From positions 62,001 to 126,000 of the forward strand of contig JAGRKV010000054.1 of assembly GCA_020442165.1 (NCBI GenBank): a DNA stretch of 64,000 bases, in the 5' to 3' direction. Shown one piece after another: positions 35,494 through 43,123 of the stretch. A model generated the notes under the pieces. It was not told where the DNA came from. It did not search any database and saw only the letters and a list, made by a program, of their open reading frames with translations. This DNA is from Hyphomicrobiaceae bacterium (lineage in GTDB: Bacteria > Pseudomonadota > Alphaproteobacteria > Rhizobiales > Hyphomicrobiaceae). Numbering within the stretch: position 1 is the stretch's first letter; each line of letters opens with the position of its first letter. The position numbers and the translations under genes were made by a program.

Positions 35494-35799
35494 CTATTTG
35501 CAAAGCTTTGCGCGGATCACGCAGACCTGCTGCGAACCATCCGGCCTGCACTTTTCGCGCTTGCTCTTGACGCTATAGCCCGATGCCGCCGATCCGACCT
35601 TGGCGCCCGATGCCATCCATGCTGCCCACATGCCCCAGTCGGTATCCTGCAGCACGGCTTCCCACGCCTGGAATCGCGCTTGCTGGGTGTCGAAACCCCA
35701 GCCACGTCCGGCCTTGTTCATGCAGCCGGCGTTGGCTTGCGCGGCGAATGTCATGGTGATGACGATGGCGGCTGCGGCCGCGCTGACAACAGTTTTCAT
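35494..35799 (-). CDS. Small secreted Trp/Cys-containing hypothetical protein
   Basis: A 101-residue protein with a signal peptide (MKTVVSAAAAAIVITMTFAAQANA, cleavage likely about residue 24). The mature part has four cysteines (positions near 26, 84, 93 and 100) and a Trp-rich helix (FQAWEAVLQDTDWGMWAAWM), ending CVIRAKLCK. GGGGA lies 6 bases before the ATG at 35799. It is flanked by the cNMP-binding gene (convergent) and the J-domain gene (same strand, upstream on its side). I do not recognise the family; the cysteine pattern differs from the CLYxAY pair elsewhere in the window. Confidence 0.65.
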   Translation of the reverse strand: MKTVVSAAAAAIVITMTFAAQANAGCMNKAGRGWGFDTQQARFQAWEAVLQDTDWGMWAAWMASGAKVGSAASGYSVKSKREKCRPDGSQQVCVIRAKLCK

Positions 35800-35911
35800 G
35801 ACGTCCCCTGTGTTGACGCCGGGAACTATAGCGCCGATGCACAGGTTAGGGCAGCGCCTTGTTGGCCTGCGCTGTCCGGGGTCAGCGTACCAGAGCGAGA
35901 AACAGTGAGGT

Positions 35912-36385
35912 CTATTCCGCCGCGTCTACCGTTTCGCGCCGTGCCAGGATCTGGTAGGCGGAGCTGATGCGTTCAAACATCTGCGCCATGTAGTTGGCAA
36001 CTTCGTCCGGCAGCGTCACGGCATTATATTGGTCCGGATGGTATTTCTTGGCCAACCGTGCATAAGCTCCACGGATAGCATCGTTACTGGCATCAGGATT
36101 GACACCGAGCACGGCGAACGGACTATCGCTTTCCGCCGTCTTCGGCGGCGTCAACTTCGGCGCTTTCCGTGCCGACTGTTCAACGATCTCCTGGATGGCA
36201 TCCTTCGATACGAATTTCGTGACGCCTCCAAAATCCTCGAACTCGATGAAACGGTTGGAGCCGTTGAGCTGCTTGACGAGCTGCGAACCGTAAGGAACCA
36301 CGATCTTGCCGAGCAGATGCCGGCCGTCCGACATTTTCAGTTCAGCCGCAACAGTGAGGTTGTTGGAGTTGCCGTTCTCAAACAT
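35912..36385 (-). CDS. J-domain co-chaperone with N-terminal beta domain
   Basis: A 157-residue protein: residues 1-80 form a domain of unknown type (MSDGRHLLGKIVVPYGSQLVKQLNGSNRFIEFEDFGG, reminding of small beta-barrels), and residues 88-155 a J domain with the essential HPD (H116-D118). J domains stimulate the ATPase of DnaK. An unusual feature is the J domain at the C-terminus, while classical DnaJ has it first. It probably recruits DnaK to a specific target through the N-terminal part. It is divergent from the small membrane protein gene at 36561. Confidence 0.85.
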   Translation of the reverse strand: MFENGNSNNLTVAAELKMSDGRHLLGKIVVPYGSQLVKQLNGSNRFIEFEDFGGVTKFVSKDAIQEIVEQSARKAPKLTPPKTAESDSPFAVLGVNPDASNDAIRGAYARLAKKYHPDQYNAVTLPDEVANYMAQMFERISSAYQILARRETVDAAE

Positions 36386-36560
36386 CGTCGCTTCCGATAC
36401 TCATGGATATGAGCAATATTCGGATAGACAGCTGAAAAAACCATTGAGACATTTGAAAAAATGCCGGTCTTCAGACCGTGGGAAATTGATTTCTACACGG
36501 ACAAGCTGTCAATACCTGCGGTTTTGATCGAGGCAAGGGGGAACGGGCGCAGATGGGAAA

Positions 36561-36863
36561 ATGGAAGGAATGACCGTCGGGTCTTTGCTGGTGGTTGCTC
36601 TTGATGCGGGGTGGTGGTCCATTTTTGGTGACAGCCGCCAGCTCGGCGCAGCCACCCTGATCGCAATTGCAGCGGTTGTCTTTGGGGTGATCGTGCAGCG
36701 CTTCTGGCCGCGGTCTATGCAACCTGTGCTGTTTGGCTGGCTCGCCGCTCTGGGGTTTGTGGCAGTCCTGGCCTATGCGGGCGTCGCCAGTGCGGGCGTC
36801 GTGCTTTGGCTCTTCATCGCTATGTCGGTGCTGCTCGGCATCCTGGCGCTTGTTTTCAACTAG
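36561..36863 (+). CDS. Small polytopic membrane protein
   Basis: A 100-residue, highly hydrophobic protein with about three transmembrane helices (LLVVALDAGWWSIF; LIAIAAVVFGVIV; LFGWLAALGFVAVLAYAGVASAGVVLWLF; ALSVLLGILALVF). The ATG at 36561 has GGGA close upstream, and a second ATG three codons on (36570) is also possible. It is followed by 166 bases without a gene and then by the small membrane protein before glyS. No family assigned. Part of the gene set inserted between glyQ and glyS. Confidence 0.6.
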   Translation: MEGMTVGSLLVVALDAGWWSIFGDSRQLGAATLIAIAAVVFGVIVQRFWPRSMQPVLFGWLAALGFVAVLAYAGVASAGVVLWLFIAMSVLLGILALVFN

Positions 36864-37029
36864 CTGGAGCAGGTCTGCGCGCCTGGTTCCGGTGGGTGTC
36901 GGTCCAGCACCCAGTCCCGGATAATTCCCTTGGCAAACAAATCATGGCGATGGCCATTGCCCTGCGCTAGAACGGCCTGAACACCGACGGCACCCGCTGT
37001 TTTCCCACCCTCCAGACTGGAGCCGCACC

Positions 37030-37254
37030 ATGATCCCTGCCAGCGTCCTCGGCGCTCTCATCCTCGGCATTCCGCTTCTCGTGCTTGCCTGGGTTTTCCT
37101 GCACCGCCAGCGGCCCGTGTTCTATTTCGCCGTGGTGCTGATCCTGGTCGGGCTGGGCTATCAGATCACGACGGGCGCGTCGGAAGACATCGCCCACATG
37201 GTGCTGGGTGCGCCCGAGCCCGTAGCGGCACCTGCCGCGCAACCCGCCAATTGA
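37030..37254 (+). CDS. Small membrane protein immediately upstream of glyS
   Basis: A 74-residue protein with two transmembrane helices (ALILGIPLLVLAWVFLH and YFAVVLILVGLGYQIT) and an Ala/Pro-rich C-terminus. GGAG stands 7 bases before the ATG, and its stop lies 19 bases before the glyS start, so it is almost certainly in the same operon as glyS. In several related genomes a small membrane protein separates glyQ and glyS, so this could be the conserved one. Confidence 0.75.
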   Translation: MIPASVLGALILGIPLLVLAWVFLHRQRPVFYFAVVLILVGLGYQITTGASEDIAHMVLGAPEPVAAPAAQPAN

Positions 37255-37273
37255 AACTGACTGCGATACATTC

Positions 37274-39445
37274 ATGTCCGAACTGCTGCTTGAGATCTTC
37301 TCGGAAGAGATTCCCGCCCGCATGCAGGGCCGCGCCGCCGACGACCTGAAGCGGCTGGTCCTGGACGGCCTCAAGGCGCGCGGTCTGGACGTCGGTGAGG
37401 CGATGAGCTTTGCCACGCCGCGCCGGCTGACGCTGGCGGTCGAAAAGGTGCCCGCGAAATCCCCGGCGATCTCCGAGGAGCGCAAGGGGCCGCGCGTCGG
37501 CGCGCCGGAAAAGGCGCTGGAAGGATTCCTGAAGTCGGCCGGGTTGAAGTCGGTGGACGAGGCCGAGATCGTCAAGGACGAGAAGAAGGGCGACTACTAC
37601 GTCGCGAAAATCGAAAAGCCAGGCCGCGCCGCCGCCGACATCGTCGCCGAGACCATACCCGAGGTGATGGGCAAGTTCCCGTGGCCGAAGTCGATGCGCT
37701 GGGGCTCGTCGAGCTTTCAGTGGGTGCGCCCGATCCATTCGGTGTTGTGCCTCTTGGGCGGCAAGGTTGTGCCGTTCGAGGTCGCGGGACTGACGAGCGG
37801 CGACGAGACGCGCGGCCACCGTTTCCACGGGCGCGACGCGATCCAGGCCAAAAGCTTCAAGGACTACGGCACCAAGCTGATGCAGGCGAAGGTGCTGCTG
37901 CCCGCCACCGAACGGCAGGCGGCGATTGCCGAGCAGGCGCGCGAGATTGCCAGCAAGGCAAAGCTCGAATGGATCGAGGACGAGGCGCTGGTGGCCGAGA
38001 ATGCTGGCCTCACCGAATGGCCGACGGTCTACATGGGCGCGTTCGACAAGGCATTCCTCGATGTGCCGGCCGAATGCCTGATGACGTCGATGAAGCAGCA
38101 TCAGAAGTGCTTCTCGCTGAAGGACCCCAAGACCGGCAAGCTCGCCAACAAGTTCCTTCTCGTCTCCAACCTGATCCCAACCGATGACGGCAAGGCGATT
38201 GTTGCAGGCAACGAGAAGGTGATCGCGGCGCGGCTGTCGGATGCCAAGTTCTTCTGGGAGCAGGACCTGAAGAAGCCGCTCGACGAGATGGAGCTGGCAT
38301 TGGAAGGCATCACCTTCCACGAGAAGCTGGGCTCGCAGAAAGAGCGCGTGGAGCGCATCGCGGAACTGGCGCACGAGCTCGCCGGAGCGGTCGATGCCGA
38401 TCCGGATGACGCGCGGCGTGCGGCGCAGCTCTGCAAGGCGGACCTCGTGTCTGGCATGGTCGGTGAATTCCCCGAGCTGCAGGGCCTGATGGGTCGTTAC
38501 TATGCGGAGAAGGCGGGCACGAAGCCCGAGATCGCGCGCGCCATCGAGCTGCACTACAAGCCCAAGGGTCCGTCAGACACGGTGCCGAAGGAGGAAGAGG
38601 GCGACAGTGTCGCGATTGCCGTCGCGCTGGCCGACAAGCTCGATACGCTGGTGGGGTTCTGGGCGATTGGCGAGAAGCCGACCGGCTCCGGCGATCCCTA
38701 TCAGCTCCGCCGCGCGGCGCTGGGTGTCATTCGCATCTGCATCGAGAATGATCTGCGGCTGTCGCTCACCCGAAAAATAAGAATTGCATTTGGCGAACTA
38801 TTGAAGCGAACAGGGGGAATCGAAGGCCCCTTAGGCAAGCATGTTTTAGCCACAGATTACTTCAAAGAACTAAGTGGCTCCGAGTTGTCTCCTGCCGAAT
38901 TTTTTGCAGGAAGCTTCCCAAGTTCACTGATGGCCTTCTTCGCTGACCGGCTGAAGGTCTACCTGCGTGACCAGGGCAAGCGTCACGATCTGATCGACGC
39001 TGTGTTCGCATTGGAAGGTCAGGACGATCTCGCACTCATCGTCAAGCGTGTCGAAGCGTTGGATGGATTCCTCAAGACCGATGACGGCGCCAACCTGCTC
39101 GCAGGCGTCAAGCGCGCGTCCAATATCCTCGCCATCGAGGAAAAGAAGGACAAGGTGCGCTACGACGGCGACGTTTCAGGCCCGCTTCTCACAGAACCTG
39201 CCGAGCGAGATCTCGCCGCCGCGATTGCCAAGGTGAAGTTCGACACGATTGCCGCGATCAACGTCGAGAACTTCGAGGGCGCAATGCGCGCACTCTCGGA
39301 ACTGCGCGGCCCCGTCGATACCTTCTTCGACAAGGTGATCGTCAACGCACCCGATGCAAAGCTGCGCGAGAACCGCCTGAAGCTCCTGAACGAGATCCGC
39401 GCCGCCACGCTCACCGTCGCCGACTTCTCCAGGATCGCGGGCTAG
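37274..39445 (+). CDS. glyS: Glycyl-tRNA synthetase beta subunit
   Basis: tRNA-binding beta chain of the alpha2-beta2 glycyl-tRNA synthetase, 723 residues, near the family length. Recognised by LLLEIFSEEIPARMQGRAADDLKR at the start, FPWPKSMRWGSSSFQWVRPIHSVLCLLGG, TEWPTVYMGAFDKAFLDVPAECLMTSMKQHQKCF and C-terminal FDKVIVNAPDAKLRENRLKLLNEIRAA. Oddity: codons 500-552 (bases 38771-38930) use AT-rich, rare codons such as ATA, AGA, TTA, CTA and TTT. By hand I counted 72 G or C in those 160 bases, far below the flanks, while the frame stays open. The surrounding protein is otherwise normal, so this is an in-frame patch in a variable region of the protein. Confidence 0.96.
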   Translation: MSELLLEIFSEEIPARMQGRAADDLKRLVLDGLKARGLDVGEAMSFATPRRLTLAVEKVPAKSPAISEERKGPRVGAPEKALEGFLKSAGLKSVDEAEIVKDEKKGDYYVAKIEKPGRAAADIVAETIPEVMGKFPWPKSMRWGSSSFQWVRPIHSVLCLLGGKVVPFEVAGLTSGDETRGHRFHGRDAIQAKSFKDYGTKLMQAKVLLPATERQAAIAEQAREIASKAKLEWIEDEALVAENAGLTEWPTVYMGAFDKAFLDVPAECLMTSMKQHQKCFSLKDPKTGKLANKFLLVSNLIPTDDGKAIVAGNEKVIAARLSDAKFFWEQDLKKPLDEMELALEGITFHEKLGSQKERVERIAELAHELAGAVDADPDDARRAAQLCKADLVSGMVGEFPELQGLMGRYYAEKAGTKPEIARAIELHYKPKGPSDTVPKEEEGDSVAIAVALADKLDTLVGFWAIGEKPTGSGDPYQLRRAALGVIRICIENDLRLSLTRKIRIAFGELLKRTGGIEGPLGKHVLATDYFKELSGSELSPAEFFAGSFPSSLMAFFADRLKVYLRDQGKRHDLIDAVFALEGQDDLALIVKRVEALDGFLKTDDGANLLAGVKRASNILAIEEKKDKVRYDGDVSGPLLTEPAERDLAAAIAKVKFDTIAAINVENFEGAMRALSELRGPVDTFFDKVIVNAPDAKLRENRLKLLNEIRAATLTVADFSRIAG

Positions 39446-39469
39446 GCATACCCCTTGGTCCTCCTATGC

Positions 39470-39618
39470 CCGTCATCCCGGACTTGGTCCGGGATCCAGG
39501 CACGCCGCCGCACATGAGGTACAGGCGGTGAAATGGGCGCAAGCGGCGGGCGCGTATTCACCCATATCGAAAGAGCGCTAAAGCGTGTCCAGGTTCCTGC
39601 CTTCACGGGAATGGCGGC
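39470..39618. repeat. Pair of palindromic repeats, REP/BIME-like, after glyS
   Basis: The first has a perfect hairpin TCCCGGAC-TTG-GTCCGGGA at 39476-39494, preceded by CGTCA and followed by TCCAGG. The second, near 39588-39612, contains TCCAGGTTCCTG and CACGGGAATGGCGG with a 6-bp stem. Both resemble the abundant GTCATCCCGGACTTG-type intergenic repeat of alphaproteobacteria. The pair spans about 145 bases with roughly 95 bases between the hairpins. Confidence 0.7.
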
Positions 39619-39716
39619 GGATTGTTGGGTCAATACATGAGGCAATGTGCGGGGGTTCGGGCAATTCCCTCGTGTGCTAGGCCGGTTCCCAACGATAAGT
39701 CAGGGAGGCCCGCGCG

Positions 39717-40550
39717 ATGGCGGACGACGACAAGCAGGAAACGAGACAGGTCACGGCGATCATATTTCTGGACCGCCCGGCCAAGCCCGATGCCAAGCGC
39801 CTGAAGGAGCGCTTCGGCGAAATCCTGCCGATCGGCGACAACGTCTCGCAGGAAGAAAACGTGGCGGTCATCCCGTGTGACGGCAGCATGTTGATTGCGG
39901 GTCTCGTCGATACGCCCCTGCCCGAAAAGCACTGGCGCGAATGGGCGGACGCGGCGTGGTGGTGGCCGGAAGCCGAGGAGATGATGCGGCAGAACCAGGC
40001 GCACATCATCGTCTCCTCGACCTGGGACAAGTCGACCAGGATCGACGCGCATTTGAAGCACATGCTCATCGTCCGCGAATTCGTCGAGCAGCTGCCCGCG
40101 ATTGGTGTCGCCTGGGGCAACGTGCTGGTGTCGGCCAATCAGTTCGCCGGTGAATTCCACCGCTTCCAGACCGAGAACATCCTGCCCGTGCGCGTCTGGG
40201 TCCTCATCCAGCTTTCAGGCGACGGCGAAGGTGGCACCATCGTTTCCACGCTCGGCATGAACCAGTTCGACCTGCGCGAGATCGAGGCCAACTCAGCACC
40301 CATGGAACCGAAGGATGCGCTGGAGTTCGTCAACAATCTCGCGGGCTACCTGCTCACCAACGGGCCGGTCATCAACGACGGCGACACGGTGGGAGGTTCT
40401 GAGGAGCAGCGCATCCGCATGCGCTTTGCGCCATCGTTCCGCGAGGGACACGGCGAAGTCTACCTGCTCGATTTCGAGCGCAAGGACGGCCCCGATCCGC
40501 TGAAGCCCGGCGATACCTTCACGAAGAAGTTCTACGGCAAGCTGAACTGA
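39717..40550 (+). CDS. DUF4261-like protein
   Basis: A 277-residue cytosolic protein that fits the DUF4261 family: TAIIFLDRPAKPDAKRLKERFGE at the start, then VAVIPCDGSMLIAGLVDTPLP, a Trp-rich segment HWREWADAAWWWPEA, HIIVSSTWDK, a catalytic-like or structural FVEQLPAIGVAWGNVLVSANQF, and the closing LGMNQFDLREIEAN. Functions in the family are not established. The C-terminal 70 residues may be a second small domain (GYLLTNGPVINDGDTVG). It stands after the glyS repeat region and is followed by a strong terminator, so it is its own transcription unit. Family assignment is from memory and moderate. Confidence 0.6.
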   Translation: MADDDKQETRQVTAIIFLDRPAKPDAKRLKERFGEILPIGDNVSQEENVAVIPCDGSMLIAGLVDTPLPEKHWREWADAAWWWPEAEEMMRQNQAHIIVSSTWDKSTRIDAHLKHMLIVREFVEQLPAIGVAWGNVLVSANQFAGEFHRFQTENILPVRVWVLIQLSGDGEGGTIVSTLGMNQFDLREIEANSAPMEPKDALEFVNNLAGYLLTNGPVINDGDTVGGSEEQRIRMRFAPSFREGHGEVYLLDFERKDGPDPLKPGDTFTKKFYGKLN

Positions 40551-40683
40551 CGTTTTCACCACCGAGCAACGCTATCCGCCGCGAGCGCTGGCGTGGCAGG
40601 CGAACATGCTGTTGTTGACGTGTGCGGCTTCTGGAAATCCATGATCGGATCTTCCAAACACGGAATGCTCTGAAAGAAGGAAG

Positions 40684-40735
40684 GGCCGGGCTCCATGAGG
40701 GCGACGGGGGGAGTAGCCTTGGAGCCCGGCCTTTT
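40684..40735 (+). terminator. Rho-independent terminator after the DUF4261-like gene
   Basis: An 11-bp perfect stem, GGCCGGGCTCC (40684-40694) with GGAGCCCGGCC (40721-40731), is followed by TTTT. The loop is long (26 bases), which is unusual for a simple terminator. Confidence 0.75.
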
Positions 40736-40903
40736 GAGGTGCGCACGCCGGGGACGGGGGAGGCGTCGAGGGGGGTAGGCGGCGCACCGAACTTGACTTG
40801 AAAACGTCGGCCCTGAAGTTTGGTTCCGCAAATCTCAAGAATATTCCTGTTGCTTGCGGGAGGGGCAGTTAATCCTATGCAAAATCAGCGCGTTGGCGAC
40901 TTC

Positions 40904-41011
40904 TCAAAAGGGCGGGGCTCCCGCAGGCAACGACGTCAAGGCCACGATCAGGCTCACCATCAAGGTCGAGCCCAAGGTGGCCGCAAACAGAAAACGTAGC
41001 GCGAAACTCAT
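40904..41011 (-). CDS. Possible 35-residue membrane peptide
   Basis: A short reading frame preceded by GGAGAG at about 7 bases. The predicted peptide is hydrophobic: it starts MSFALRFLFAATLGSTLMVS and continues with a Leu/Val/Ala-rich part before ending in PAGAPPF. One transmembrane helix would fit. The support is the ribosome binding site, a single hydrophobic segment and the position in an otherwise empty region. I cannot test conservation, so it may be chance. No function suggested. Confidence 0.35.
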   Translation of the reverse strand: MSFALRFLFAATLGSTLMVSLIVALTSLPAGAPPF

Positions 41012-41163
41012 GATTATCTCTCCGCTGGGGGGCGAATTTTCTTATCGCCACCATGACGGAGTGCCAGGTCACATGCCAACCAAAGCCGGGTGAGTGCGCC
41101 GTGAGATGTCCGTGAAATCGCGTGATGTGCGTGAGACGGAACCGATGAGAGCGCCCAGGATAT

Positions 41164-41469
41164 TCAACGCCGCCGCAGCGGCAGCATCAAGAACCAAAGA
41201 AGCGCGGTGCCGCCGACCAGAAGAGCGAGCCGCCCGCCGACGCCCTTGGGCATGATTCCCGCTTGTATGAGATGACGGCCGAGAAGCATGGCGATCGCAA
41301 TGCCGCCGCCGACCGAGATCAGCAGGTGCATGAAGTCACCCAGCAGACTGGAGCTCCGTTTTGTCGTGGTGCTTATGTCCGATGATGTCGGCCGCACCAG
41401 CGCACCCAGTATGAGGGCCGTCGCGACACCGCCGACGATGGACACAACCAGTTCGGTCAAGATAGGCAT
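41164..41469 (-). CDS. Hypothetical membrane protein
   Basis: A 101-residue protein with three hydrophobic helices (LTELVVSIVGGVATALILGALV; LLISVGGGIAIAMLLG; GGRLALLVGGTALLWFLMLP) and a polar stretch SSDISTTTKRSSSLLGD between the first two. Gly-rich helices suggest close packing. The start at 41469 (MPILTELVV) is chosen; 41475 is as good. It is divergent from the cyclotransferase gene at 41520 with 50 bases between. Nothing identifies its family. Confidence 0.6.
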   Translation of the reverse strand: MPILTELVVSIVGGVATALILGALVRPTSSDISTTTKRSSSLLGDFMHLLISVGGGIAIAMLLGRHLIQAGIMPKGVGGRLALLVGGTALLWFLMLPLRRR

Positions 41470-41519
41470 GAGCATCTCACAACGCAGAACGCAAAGATCA
41501 GACAAACTGGCTGAAGATC

Positions 41520-41954
41520 ATGGCAAACACACGATTGCTGTTCGTCTACGGAACCTTGATGTCAACGGCCAGGGCGGCAATGGGGACCGGCGAGCGCGCC
41601 CGGCTTGACGGTGTTAGCCGCGTCGTTGGTCCCGCCCGCGTCGCAGGCCACCTCTTTGATCTGGGCGCATATCCAGGTCTGGTGGTCAAGGTGGCGGGCG
41701 GCGGCGGCAGCGGTTTCGTCGATGGCGAACTCCGCGAGCTTCACGACGAGGGGGCCGTGTTCTCCTGGCTTGATCGCTACGAGGGCATCGATCCCATCGC
41801 CCCCGATGACAGCGAATATCGCCGCGAGCTGCGAAAAGCCTGGCTTACGGCGTCCGGCACGGAGCAGCACGACGCGCTCATGGCGTGGGTCTACATCTAT
41901 CAAGGCCCGCTCGACAGCGCTCATCTCATCGCTAGTGGGCGCTGGCCCGGATAG
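41520..41954 (+). CDS. Gamma-glutamylcyclotransferase-like (AIG2-type) protein (second of two)
   Basis: A 144-residue GGCT-fold protein with the VYGTLM motif in LLFVYGTLMSTARAAM, the acidic active-site region FSWLDRYEGIDP, and WVYIYQG near the end. It is more like the AIG2/YtfP group than the protein at 23858. Members act on gamma-glutamyl amines or modified amino acids; the substrate here is unknown. The ATG at 41520 is used. It is convergent with the GST gene, ending 61 bases before the GST stop. Both would act on glutathione-related compounds, but they are on opposite strands. Confidence 0.87.
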   Translation: MANTRLLFVYGTLMSTARAAMGTGERARLDGVSRVVGPARVAGHLFDLGAYPGLVVKVAGGGGSGFVDGELRELHDEGAVFSWLDRYEGIDPIAPDDSEYRRELRKAWLTASGTEQHDALMAWVYIYQGPLDSAHLIASGRWPG

Positions 41955-42015
41955 GCAGCGGCCAACGCCAACGGTGTCGTCGGCATCGGCAATCGCCAGC
42001 TGTGCCGCGCGGATC

Positions 42016-42630
42016 CTAGCCCACCGGTGTCGTCTTCGCGTAGGCCGGCACGGCGTTCCCGAAATGATCGAGCCAGTTGACGAGCCGTGGCCGGTCGGTA
42101 CGCCAGCGACGCCCGTGCCTGAGGTCGAGATGCCCCAAGGCGGCTGCGAGCGAAAGATGCGCATAGTCGGGCTGCACATCCCAGCCCAGCGGGTGCTGGT
42201 CGAAATAGTCGAGCCCCGCATCAACCTTCTGCTGCTGCCGGGAAATCCAGTCGGCATTGTGATGTTCGGCAGTCCGGAACCGGCTCTCATAGAAAATCAG
42301 GATCCCGGCTTCGGCAATGCCGTCTGCCAAAGCCGCAAGCCGCAGCGTGGCCCAGCGGTCAGGGCCATGCTCCGGGATCAGCCGCGGCGCATCGGGTTCG
42401 CCAAGAGTATCGATGTATTGGCAGATCACGGCGCTGTCGAACAGCGGCGTGCCGTCATCGAGCACCAGCACCGGAATCTTGCCCAGCGGATTGAATTTCA
42501 TCAGCTCGGCATTCCCTGGTGGATTGGTGTCGGCATTCACCGTTTCGATCTGGTCGTCGACACGCTTGATGGCAGCCGCCAGCAGCACTTTGCGGCCGAA
42601 TGGCGTGGTGGGCGAAGTGAAAAGTTTCAT
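42016..42630 (-). CDS. Glutathione S-transferase
   Basis: A 204-residue cytosolic GST of the bacterial beta/nu type. The N-terminal thioredoxin-like domain opens MKLFTSPTTPFGRKV, contains NPLGKIPVL with the cis-Pro, and DGTPLFDSAVICQYID with the glutathione-binding Ser. The C-terminal helical domain contains ADGIAEAGILIFYESRFR and LSLAAALGHLDLRHG. The ATG at 42630 is preferred; the same frame is open 80 codons further but with no fit. It conjugates glutathione to electrophiles or reduces substrates; the true substrate is unknown. Confidence 0.93.
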   Translation of the reverse strand: MKLFTSPTTPFGRKVLLAAAIKRVDDQIETVNADTNPPGNAELMKFNPLGKIPVLVLDDGTPLFDSAVICQYIDTLGEPDAPRLIPEHGPDRWATLRLAALADGIAEAGILIFYESRFRTAEHHNADWISRQQQKVDAGLDYFDQHPLGWDVQPDYAHLSLAAALGHLDLRHGRRWRTDRPRLVNWLDHFGNAVPAYAKTTPVG

Positions 42631-43123
42631 CGGTTGTTCCGGTGCATGTGGGTGCGGCCCACATCTTTGCGGAACAGGACCCGCCAACAACAAGGCCGCT
42701 TGGTGCGCCAGCGTGCCAACCTGGAGGCGGCAGCGCAACAAATAGATCGGCGAAGATGCCGGGATCGCCGGTTGCATGGCCTGGATCGGCAGCGCGAGTG
42801 CTTGATAAAACATTTGCATCAACAACGACTTGTTGGCGATTGAAGATGCCGCGCAAGCATTATGGAATTGTTGCATAGAAGGGGCAGGCGAGCCGTGCCG
42901 AATGGCCCTCTTTCCGCCCGGACGATCCCCGCAGATCGTGCCACCTGCCCCTTCTAGACCGAGGTTTAGCAGGGCTATTGCGCTGCAACTTCCCCTCCAT
43001 TTGGAAATGCAGCTTCGCAGTCACAATGCCGTCGCAAAGAGTTATCCCGCAAGGCACGCATGTGCCTCCATCGTTGATGTGCGTGATGATAACTGCGGCG
43101 CGTCTGCCCAAAACAATTCAGCG
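42631..43123. other. Intergenic region between ABC-F and GST genes
   Basis: 493 bases with no clear gene. A long perfect inverted repeat that could enclose a structured RNA is at 42876-42956. The remaining sequence has mixed composition and presumably includes the GST promoter. Confidence 0.5.
42876..42956 (-). ncRNA. Candidate structured RNA, strand uncertain
   Basis: A 13-bp perfect inverted repeat, TAGAAGGGGCAGG at 42876-42888 and its exact complement at 42944-42956, closes an 81-base element. Inside, ACGATC and GATCGT (42922-42939) form a second stem, and other GGCC and GCC pairs could make a third. This branched design fits a small RNA or cis-regulatory element better than a simple terminator; there is no T tract. 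It lacks the SRP RNA consensus. No family assigned. Confidence 0.4.

Larger units (their letters stand above)
40551..41163. other. Intergenic region with terminator and a very small ORF
   Basis: About 610 bases between two annotated genes. It contains the strong terminator at 40684-40735 and a possible 35-residue membrane peptide on the minus strand (40904-41011). Nothing else was recognised. Confidence 0.45.

Noticed and set aside
37166..38554. Antisense frame of about 460 residues on glyS
   Set aside because: High GC keeps antisense frames open. glyS itself has full family motifs and the antisense product has no recognisable domain.
41605..42843. Plus-strand frame of about 410 residues over the cyclotransferase and GST genes
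   Set aside because: It is antisense to the well-supported GST gene and in another frame of the cyclotransferase; the predicted protein has no family features.
42876..42956. SRP (4.5S) RNA
   Set aside because: The required GGAAGGAAGCAGCC-type loop is absent on both strands, so only the general structured-RNA call is kept.
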